A stretch of 6,164 nt of DNA from Methanosarcinales archaeon (GTDB lineage Archaea > Halobacteriota > Syntropharchaeia > Alkanophagales > Methanospirareceae), in assembly GCA_030665925.1 (NCBI GenBank), contig DAOUYX010000101.1, positions 1 to 6,164 on the forward strand, read 5' to 3'. The position numbers were made by a program, and so were the translations under genes. Numbering within the stretch: the first letter of the stretch is position 1; each line of letters opens with the position of its first letter. Positions 1 through 4,094 of this stretch are shown here, piece after piece. The notes under the pieces are model-generated. The model did not search any database. It was not told the DNA's origin and saw only the letters and a list, made by a program, of their open reading frames with translations.

Positions 1-86
1 GCACCGAGGAAGGAGATTTTTTGCTTTGAGATCAATGCTTTTCCGGTAGCCGTTCCTTTCGAGATGCTTCTACCTTTTATTCTCAT
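1..86 (-). CDS. Probable phosphomevalonate dehydratase small subunit (DUF126, aconitase X swivel domain), N-terminal fragment
   Basis: Reading the minus strand from an ATG at 86-84 gives 28 codons that run off the window edge. The peptide begins MRIKGRSISKGTATGKAL and continues to a KISFLG stretch. This matches my recollection of the start of the DUF126/aconitase X swivel family, where a G-x-A-x-G-x-A-L-x-S segment precedes I-S-F-x-G. The family member is normally about 130 residues, so roughly 100 residues lie outside. A GGAGG ribosome site (complement 91-95) sits 4 nt before the ATG and supports the start. In archaea this small subunit pairs with the aconitase X catalytic subunit, an iron-sulfur dehydratase that converts mevalonate 5-phosphate to trans-anhydromevalonate 5-phosphate in the modified mevalonate pathway. 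The catalytic partner is not visible and would be expected further left. The call rests on a short peptide, so the family is likely but not certain. Confidence 0.68.
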   Translation of the reverse strand, partial: MRIKGRSISKGTATGKALISKQKISFLG

Positions 87-217
87 TATTCCTCCTCTCT
101 TTCCCTTTCCATCATTCCTTCTAACGCTTCCGATATCATCCCCTCATATCCGCTGTCTATTGAATAACAAGGAATTTATAAGGATAAAACGGGTATTAAT
201 CTTTGAAGGGATAAAAA
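87..217. promoter_or_regulatory. Divergent promoter region between the swivel-subunit gene and prefoldin alpha
   Basis: This 131-bp gap lies between two genes that point away from each other. The best TATA element is TTTATAAGG at 175-183. Its centre is about 40 bp before the prefoldin ATG, which predicts a transcript start near 203-206 and a leader of about 12-15 nt. The core TTATAA (176-181) is self-complementary, so the same element read on the minus strand (TATAAATT, 180-173) could serve the swivel gene with a leader of about 60 nt. The minus-strand leader holds a 17-codon reading frame (complement 139-86) whose TAA overlaps the swivel ATG as TAATG. I treat that as probably chance. For prefoldin only a weak purine run (GAAGGG, 205-210) lies before the start. 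Confidence 0.5.
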
Positions 218-664
218 ATGGAGGAAAGCGAGAAGGAATTAACTGAAAAAGAGAGAGAAGAGCAAGCGGAACTGCAATCTCTGGTGTTACAATTGCGGCA
301 ATATCAAGCGCAGATAGAACAAGCGACTCAAGAGCTGCTTTTTGTCCGGCAGGCGATAGCTGAGCATGATAAAGCGATAGAGACGATAAAGCAGTTGAAG
401 AAGATGAAAGCGGGAGACGAGTTGATCGTGCCCATCGGTGCAAACTCATCTATTTACGTTACACTCAGCAGTACAGATAAAATAATCGTGATGGTGGGCG
501 GAGGAGTAAGCGCGGAAAGAGATCCGGATGCCTCGATGGCGTATCTTACTGAAAAGAAGACTGAGTTGGAGACTTCACAGCGTGAAATGGCCGGCATATT
601 GCAAAAGATGGAGCAGGAGGCACAGAGGTTACAGGTACGATTTCAAGAACTATCATCCAAATAG
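218..664 (+). CDS. pfdA: Prefoldin subunit alpha
   Basis: This 148-residue protein has the prefoldin alpha layout: a long N-terminal heptad-rich helix (about residues 1-62), a central hairpin-forming beta segment (about 66-103, with ELIVPIGANSSIYV and IIVMVGGGVSAERD), and a second long helix (about 105-147). The two helices form an antiparallel coiled coil. The strand segment assembles into the double beta barrel of the hexamer of two alpha and four beta subunits. In archaea, cytosolic prefoldin holds unfolded nascent chains with its tentacles and passes them to the thermosome. Length and motifs are complete. The N-terminus (MEESEKELTEKEREEQ) is very charged and a little longer than the minimal family, but no other start lies close by. 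The gene is followed after 73 bp by ftsY, a common archaeal arrangement linking chaperone and targeting functions. The beta subunit gene is not in the window. Confidence 0.93.
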   Translation: MEESEKELTEKEREEQAELQSLVLQLRQYQAQIEQATQELLFVRQAIAEHDKAIETIKQLKKMKAGDELIVPIGANSSIYVTLSSTDKIIVMVGGGVSAERDPDASMAYLTEKKTELETSQREMAGILQKMEQEAQRLQVRFQELSSK

Positions 665-677
665 CGAGGGCAAACCT

Positions 678-737
678 TAGCTTGAACGGAATCCGAGCTA
701 TAAAAAGGGAAAGGAAGAGGAAAAAGTAAACGTAAAA
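678..737 (+). promoter_or_regulatory. Possible internal promoter of ftsY with short inverted repeat
   Basis: The 73-bp gap between prefoldin alpha and ftsY contains TATAAAAA at 699-706, about 35 bp before the ftsY ATG, where an archaeal TATA box would put the transcript start near 728. The purine run GGAAGAGG (713-720) is 17 nt from the ATG, too far for a normal ribosome site. A short-leader transcript starting here would explain translation without one. Immediately upstream is an inverted repeat, TAGCTT (678-683) with GAGCTA (695-700), flanking the small palindrome CGGAATCCG (687-695). Its closeness to the TATA box suggests a possible control site, but both arms are short. Confidence 0.4.
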
Positions 738-1781
738 ATGTTTGACCGGCTGAGGACGAAGTTTAGCGAATTTCGCGATACCGTAGTGGGGAAGATAAAG
801 GATAAGAGCAAGGTAGAGAAGGTAGCGATAGGGGTAGAGCGAGAGGAGAAACCGGCACCAGCAGGCATAAGAGAGACGATAAAGGAGAAAGGCAAGGCGT
901 TCTTAGGGCGGGAGACGATTTTAGACGACAAAGATCTGGCAAAGCCGTTAGAAGAGTTGGAGATCGCGTTGTTGGAGAGCGATGTCGCATTGTCGGTAGC
1001 TGACGAGATAATCGCCGGTGTGAAGCGGGAGTTAGTGGGTGGGCGGAAGAAATGGCGAGAGAATACGGAGGGATTAGTGAAAGATGCGATCAGGAATGCG
1101 TTGTTGAATGTTTTTTCCGCGGGTGGCACGCTTGATCTTGAGGAGTTTGTGGCGAAGAGCGAGAAGCCGGTAAATATCATTTTCGTCGGTGTGAACGGCA
1201 CGGGTAAGACCACGAGCATAGCAAAGGTGACGAAGAAATTGCTCGATGCCGGTTATTCGATAACGATTGCATCTGCGGATACGTATCGGGCGGGAGCAAC
1301 GGAGCAGATAGAGACGCACGCATCGAATTTGGGCGTAAAAGTAATCAAGCATCAATATGGTGCGGACCCCGCAGCGGTCGTCTACGACGCGATGAACTAT
1401 GCGAGAGCGAACGGAAAAGACGTGGTTCTGGCAGATACCGCGGGAAGAATGCACACGTCCATAGATCTTATGGAGCAGTTGAAGAAGATCTGTCGTGTGA
1501 CCAAGCCGGATCTGGTGATCTTCGTGGATGAAGCGGTTGCGGGTAACGACGCGGTAGAACGGGCGAAGAAATTTGACGAAGCTGTGGGGATAGATGCCGG
1601 AATGTTGACGAAGGTTGATGTGGATGCGAAAGGCGGAGCGGCTATTTCCATTGCGCATGCGACCTCAAAACCCATTTTGTTCATGGGTATGGGTCAGGGA
1701 TATGACGATTTAGAGAAGTTTGATCCGGAATGGCTTGTAGATAGATTATTAGGTGAAAATGAAACTGAAGTAAGGAAGTGA
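738..1781 (+). CDS. ftsY: Signal recognition particle receptor FtsY (SRP GTPase)
   Basis: The 347-residue protein is the SRP receptor. It binds the SRP54-ribosome complex at the membrane and drives reciprocal GTP hydrolysis to deliver nascent membrane and secreted proteins to SecY. A short charged N-terminal region (1-55, starting MFDRLRTKFSEFRDTVV) precedes the helical N domain (about 60-135). The G domain follows with all signatures: P-loop GVNGTGKTT (151-159), DTYRAGATEQ (181-190), DTAGR (233-237), TKVD (291-294) with DAKGGAA just after, and the closing GMGQGYDDL (317-325). DTYRAGA with GQGYDDL favours FtsY over SRP54, and there is no methionine-rich M domain. The start is set by the family-typical MFDRL opening. 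No ribosome site is close to it. The gene lies 73 bp after prefoldin alpha and 9 nt before an unknown gene that it probably shares a transcript with. The usual secE-nusG neighbours seen in many euryarchaea are not downstream. Confidence 0.96.
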   Translation: MFDRLRTKFSEFRDTVVGKIKDKSKVEKVAIGVEREEKPAPAGIRETIKEKGKAFLGRETILDDKDLAKPLEELEIALLESDVALSVADEIIAGVKRELVGGRKKWRENTEGLVKDAIRNALLNVFSAGGTLDLEEFVAKSEKPVNIIFVGVNGTGKTTSIAKVTKKLLDAGYSITIASADTYRAGATEQIETHASNLGVKVIKHQYGADPAAVVYDAMNYARANGKDVVLADTAGRMHTSIDLMEQLKKICRVTKPDLVIFVDEAVAGNDAVERAKKFDEAVGIDAGMLTKVDVDAKGGAAISIAHATSKPILFMGMGQGYDDLEKFDPEWLVDRLLGENETEVRK

Positions 1782-1782
1782 T
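1774..1782 (+). promoter_or_regulatory. Ribosome binding site of the gene after ftsY
   Basis: GGAAGTGAT differs by one base from the full archaeal Shine-Dalgarno consensus GGAGGTGAT and ends 8 nt before the ATG at 1791. It overlaps the ftsY stop codon, which implies translational coupling and fixes the start of the 1791 gene. It is one of the two strongest ribosome sites among the plus- and minus-strand genes here. Confidence 0.75.
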
Positions 1783-1790
1783 GAAAAAAT

Positions 1791-2939
1791 ATGTTTCCAG
1801 AAGAGTATCGGAGCACACTTTTACGTTTGGTTGAGACGGATGAGGATATGCAGACCCTATTGGGGCTATTCCATCTATTGAAGAGTTATACAACGGAGGA
1901 AACGTTAGTGAGAAACTTCACGGTGATAACGGGAAAGGACTGCAAGGATTTATTAAAAGTGCTGAAGCAGTACGAAATTCTAAAGATTGGCGCTAATAAC
2001 GAATATCTTTGCTTGTCCGGCTATGAAGCGTTTTTCAATGAGATTGCCGGGAGATATTCACTACCGCCCGGTGATTTATCGAAATATTTTGAGGATACCA
2101 TGGAAGACGGGGATAAAGCAGCACTAAAAATGATAGAATTGCTTTTGAAGATAGGTAAACATGGCATTCCGGGGTCCACGCAATACGAGCTTATAAAAAC
2201 GTACATCTCCGAAATGTTTTCACCGGCGATCTTCCATTCCTTAGAAGAAGATTTAATCAGGGAGCAGTTGTGCATCTACGGTAAAAGAGGAGAAAATGAA
2301 TTCCTGGAGTTGTACCAGAGCGATGATAGAATAAAAAAAGTGAAGGAGCGGTTAAGAGCATGGAAAACAGATCAACTCCCCGAAATGCCCGTGATAGAAC
2401 TGCTGGAGAAAGAGATAGCGGAACTCGTAGCAGATGCAAGAAGGAACATAAAAGCGCGCCGCGCGGAAATGGCAGAGAGGGCGGGGCTGTCTGAGGAGGA
2501 ATTAGAAGAAACGAGGGGGTATTTCAGTGGTTTCAGCATAGATGAGTCCTCACTGTTTGTTGCGGGCAATATGATTGTAGACCGCGATACGCTTTACGTG
2601 GCAATTACAGATCGCTTATCGCGGTATGACGCACGGGAATGGAGGAAGGACTATCCGGTAGTCTTTATAACGGAAAAGCCACCGAAATGGCTATGGAAAA
2701 TCGGGAGTGCGTTTAAGGATGCATATCCCAAATTATCCGACCGGAAGATAGCAATAGTGGTACCACATAAGGTGGCATACGCGAATTTCAACCAGAAGCT
2801 TCTTTCTGAACTCGTGAACCGGCTGGGGGTTAGTGAAATATCAAAAATTCCGAATTTAGGGATAGAGAATAGAGGACCCACAGTACCATCAAACTCTCTT
2901 TTGAAAGGAAAGGTTAATCATGGGGAATTCCCCTATTAA
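1791..2939 (+). CDS. Uncharacterised 382-residue protein linked to ftsY
   Basis: I do not recognise this family. The protein is soluble, with no signal peptide or membrane segment. Residues about 18-85 alternate helices and short strands (LLGLFHLLKSY, then DLLKVLKQYEILKIG and NEYLCLSGYEAFF) in a pattern resembling a winged helix. Residues about 108-175 may be a second such unit (KMIELLLKIGKHGIPGS to CIYGKRGENEFLELY). Residues 203-245 are strongly charged and helical, probably a coiled coil. From about 253 to 350 there is an alternating strand/helix segment, including YPVVFITEKPPKWLWKIG and RKIAIVVPHKVAYANF, which looks like a small alpha/beta domain. The last 30 residues are Pro/Gly/Asn-rich and probably disordered. 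Four cysteine-free stretches and scattered single cysteines argue against a zinc site. The strong ribosome site and 9-nt gap tie it to ftsY expression. A role near SRP targeting or gene regulation would be inference only. Codon use is like its neighbours, so it is probably a real gene. Confidence 0.85.
   Translation: MFPEEYRSTLLRLVETDEDMQTLLGLFHLLKSYTTEETLVRNFTVITGKDCKDLLKVLKQYEILKIGANNEYLCLSGYEAFFNEIAGRYSLPPGDLSKYFEDTMEDGDKAALKMIELLLKIGKHGIPGSTQYELIKTYISEMFSPAIFHSLEEDLIREQLCIYGKRGENEFLELYQSDDRIKKVKERLRAWKTDQLPEMPVIELLEKEIAELVADARRNIKARRAEMAERAGLSEEELEETRGYFSGFSIDESSLFVAGNMIVDRDTLYVAITDRLSRYDAREWRKDYPVVFITEKPPKWLWKIGSAFKDAYPKLSDRKIAIVVPHKVAYANFNQKLLSELVNRLGVSEISKIPNLGIENRGPTVPSNSLLKGKVNHGEFPY
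2922..2933. repeat. Perfect 12-bp palindrome at the end of the unknown gene
   Basis: GGGGAATTCCCC is a perfect 12-bp palindrome lying inside the last codons of the 382-residue gene, ending 4 nt before the end of its stop codon TAA (2937-2939). It stands about 12 bp before a second inverted repeat at 2941-2954 that covers the probable glycosylase TATA element. In DNA it could be a dimeric protein site. As RNA it has no loop and would form a poor hairpin. Confidence 0.6.
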
Positions 2940-2940
2940 G

Positions 2941-2975
2941 CCACTTTATAGTGGGTATGAAAGTTTAAAAAATTT
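2941..2975 (+). promoter_or_regulatory. Probable uracil-DNA glycosylase promoter with inverted repeat over the TATA element
   Basis: CCACT (2941-2945), TTAT, AGTGG (2950-2954) is a perfect 5-bp inverted repeat. The TATA-like CTTTATAG lies across its centre, about 35 bp before the glycosylase ATG at 2982. An archaeal start site 25-28 bp downstream would fall near 2973-2976, giving a leader of fewer than 10 nt. That agrees with the absence of any Shine-Dalgarno sequence before 2982. A second AT run, TTTAAAAAA (2964-2972), is too near the ATG to be the TATA box of that start. The repeat could also form a short RNA hairpin ending the upstream transcript, but no T-run follows it. Confidence 0.45.
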
Positions 2976-2981
2976 GTCAAG

Positions 2982-3563
2982 ATGCGCCGTGAAGAGGAGC
3001 TGGAACGTATAGAACAGAGCATAAAAGCATGTAAGCGTTGCGAGTTATGGAAAACGAGAACCAATCCTGTTGCTGGTGCAGGCTCGTTATCCGCAAGAAT
3101 ACTGTTTGTCGGTGAGGCTCCGGGCTACTATGAAGATTTGAAGGGCGAGCCATTTGTGGGCAAAGCGGGGAAGGTACTCGATGAATTATTAGCGTCAATT
3201 GAGTTACAACGAAACGACGTTTACATAGCCAACGTCTTAAAATGCCGACCACCGGGAAATAGGAATCCCGCAACGGAAGAGATTAGAGCGTGCACACCTT
3301 ATTTAGATGCGCAATTAGAGATTATTCAACCGGAGATTATTGCTACTCTTGGCAACTTCTCGTTAGCCTATATCTTCGATAAATTCGGGTTAAAGAAGGA
3401 TAAAATAAGCAGAATACACGGTAAGGTATTCACGGTAAGCACTATTGCAGGTATTAAAATTAAAAAGATAATACCACTGTATCATCCTGCAGTTGCTACT
3501 TATAATCCAAACATGAAAGGAGCATTAATTGAGGATTTTAAGGTGCTGAAGAAAGGTTTTTAA
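2982..3563 (+). CDS. udg: Family 4 uracil-DNA glycosylase, [4Fe-4S]
   Basis: This 193-residue enzyme removes uracil from DNA, starting base excision repair of deaminated cytosines. Family 4 marks are all visible. The iron-sulfur cysteines fit C17, C20 (KACKRC), C88 (VLKCRPP) and C104 (RACTPY). The water-activating motif GEAPG is at 44-48, followed by EDLKGEPFVGKAG (51-63). NRNPATEEI (93-101) precedes the third ligand pair, and the DNA-intercalation motif begins with HPA at 168-170. Length is normal for the family (about 190-220). The start MRREEELERIEQSIKAC leaves the expected short helix before the first cysteine pair, and the in-frame region upstream offers no other ATG. There is no ribosome site, so the message is likely leaderless. 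The stop codon sits in a TTTTTAA run (3557-3563) that could also help end transcription. No other repair gene is adjacent, so it seems to be a stand-alone gene. Confidence 0.95.
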   Translation: MRREEELERIEQSIKACKRCELWKTRTNPVAGAGSLSARILFVGEAPGYYEDLKGEPFVGKAGKVLDELLASIELQRNDVYIANVLKCRPPGNRNPATEEIRACTPYLDAQLEIIQPEIIATLGNFSLAYIFDKFGLKKDKISRIHGKVFTVSTIAGIKIKKIIPLYHPAVATYNPNMKGALIEDFKVLKKGF

Positions 3564-3797
3564 TAATGGGGCATGGATGGGAGGTTGTTGAGCGGTACAT
3601 CGATGGACAGAAGGCGATACAAAGGGGGCGTTGTTGCCACGGTCAGAGGTGGCATAGACTGGCAGGCTCCGTACATTTGTGCGGGGTTTATAACTCCTTT
3701 TATATGCTCAAGCTTGCTTGAGTCTGCTCGGAGCAAGCCTCGCAATTCAGAGGCTGTTCCACAATTCAAAACTCCCAGCAAAAAGAAGCCGAAGTAG
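3564..3797 (+). other. Hairpin-rich intergenic segment, candidate structured RNA
   Basis: About 230 bp between the glycosylase and hicB genes carry a series of hairpins. They are TGCCAC/GTGGCA (3635-3640 with 3649-3654); CTCCGTAC/GTGCGGGG (3667-3674 with 3679-3686, two G-U pairs, 4-nt loop); GGGGTT/AACTCC (3683-3688 with 3692-3697, one G-U pair); CTCAAG/CTTGAG (3707-3712 with 3717-3722, loop CTTG); GCTTGCT/AGCAAGC (3712-3718 with 3732-3738); and GCCTC/GAGGC (3737-3741 with 3750-3754). The second and third share the GGGG at 3683-3686 and exclude each other, as do the fourth and fifth. The G-U pairs form only in a plus-strand transcript, which suggests plus-strand RNA. By eye it is richer in G+C than the AT-rich genes on each side. 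I find no tRNA, rRNA, SRP or RNase P signature and no terminal inverted repeats of a mobile element. It may be a 3' extension of the glycosylase message. Confidence 0.45.
3573..3797 (+). CDS. Doubtful 74-residue reading frame
   Basis: A reading frame of 74 codons follows the glycosylase gene by 9 nt. It begins MDGRLLSGTSMDRRRYKGG, has cysteines at 36 and 45, a short hydrophobic stretch (about 34-49) and a basic tail ending KTPSKKKPK. I recognise no family. Against a gene: there is no ribosome site or well-placed TATA box; the minus strand is open over nearly the same span (73 codons, 3560-3781); a third frame is open for 51 codons (3566-3721); and the sequence is dominated by hairpins. It looks more like structured non-coding DNA than a protein gene. 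I list it so that the span is not lost. Confidence 0.2.
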   Translation: MDGRLLSGTSMDRRRYKGGVVATVRGGIDWQAPYICAGFITPFICSSLLESARSKPRNSEAVPQFKTPSKKKPK

Positions 3798-3821
3798 AAA
3801 AAAATAGCTACTTATTGACTG

Positions 3822-3861
3822 GTAAAAACTTTAAAATATCCAAACGAGATAAGAGAAAAAT
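3822..3861 (+). promoter_or_regulatory. Probable promoter of the hicB-like gene
   Basis: An AT-rich TATA element, CTTTAAAATATCC (about 3829-3841, core TTTAAAATA at 3830-3838), lies 24-32 bp before the ATG at 3862. This is the spacing expected between an archaeal TATA box and a transcript start at, or one or two bases before, the ATG. The interval before the ATG (GAGATAAGAGAAAAAT) has no convincing ribosome site. Both facts point to a leaderless transcript. Confidence 0.6.
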
Positions 3862-4065
3862 ATGAAAGTAAAAGTAGTTTTAGAACCACAAGAAGAAGGT
3901 GGATACACAGTTTATGTGCCATCTCTTCCCGGATGCATCTCTCAGGGTGAGACGTATGAAGAGACATTAGAAAATATCAAAGAGGCAATAGAGCTCTATC
4001 TCGAACTCGACGAAGACGAACTATTGCAGCATCCACAGCTCAAAGTCGTGGAAGTTGTAGTATGA
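3862..4065 (+). CDS. HicB-like protein (UPF0150 family), solitary
   Basis: The 67-residue protein has the core of the HicB antitoxin family: a first strand (MKVKVVLEPQ), the signature GGYTVYVPSLPGCISQG (13-29), then the helix YEETLENIKEAIELYLE (32-48) and a closing strand KVVEVVV. This is the degraded RNase H-like fold. In type II toxin-antitoxin pairs HicB binds and blocks HicA, a small mRNA-cutting RNA-binding protein. Here there is no HicA: the upstream 230 bp has no HicA-like frame (no double-stranded RNA-binding pattern with its G-S-H motif), and the gene downstream is convergent. The protein also ends after the fold and lacks the C-terminal ribbon-helix-helix or helix-turn-helix DNA-binding part of full-length HicB. 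Such short solitary HicB-like proteins are common in archaea and of unclear function. It could pair with a HicA encoded elsewhere or do something else. Confidence 0.88.
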   Translation: MKVKVVLEPQEEGGYTVYVPSLPGCISQGETYEETLENIKEAIELYLELDEDELLQHPQLKVVEVVV

Positions 4066-4073
4066 AAAAATTT
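4065..4073 (-). terminator. T-run terminator of the ATP synthase operon
   Basis: Read on the minus strand, the convergent gap just past the atpB stop gives GAAATTTTTTC, with six consecutive T residues (complement 4065-4070). Archaeal RNA polymerase stops at such U-tracts without needing a hairpin. The gap is only 29 bp, and on the plus strand a pyrimidine-rich tract (about 4071-4091) may act likewise for hicB. The T-run overlaps the last base of hicB's stop codon, so the two transcripts may overlap at their ends. Confidence 0.5.
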
Positions 4074-4094
4074 CACTCTTCCCTGTTTCTACTA

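Noticed and set aside
144..449. 101-codon minus-strand reading frame across the prefoldin gene start
   Set aside because: It lies opposite the clear prefoldin coding frame, has serine/leucine-rich composition typical of an antisense shadow, and has no start signals.
687..698. The 12-mer CGGAATCCGAGC occurs both at 687-698 and at 6132-6143
   Set aside because: About one shared 12-mer is expected by chance in a 6-kb window, and the second copy is inside atpA coding sequence in an unrelated context.
698..1219. 173-codon minus-strand reading frame opposite ftsY
   Set aside because: It is antisense to the conserved N and G domains of FtsY, and its Ser/Phe/Thr-rich sequence matches no family. The same applies to the 194-codon frame at 1074-1658.
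1779..1785. TGATGAA at the ftsY stop, resembling box C of a C/D guide RNA
   Set aside because: No CTGA box D lies at a suitable distance downstream, and the bases are fully explained by the stop codon plus Shine-Dalgarno sequence.
3566..3721. 51-codon plus-strand frame with a Cys-Cys-His-rich stretch that could suggest a small zinc protein
   Set aside because: The Cys and His spacing does not fit a paired-ligand zinc motif, there is no ribosome site, and the frame runs through the proposed RNA hairpins.
3560..3781. 73-codon minus-strand frame across the intergenic segment
   Set aside because: It has no ribosome site, overlaps the end of the glycosylase gene, and competes with two plus-strand frames over the same hairpin-rich DNA. 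None is preferred.
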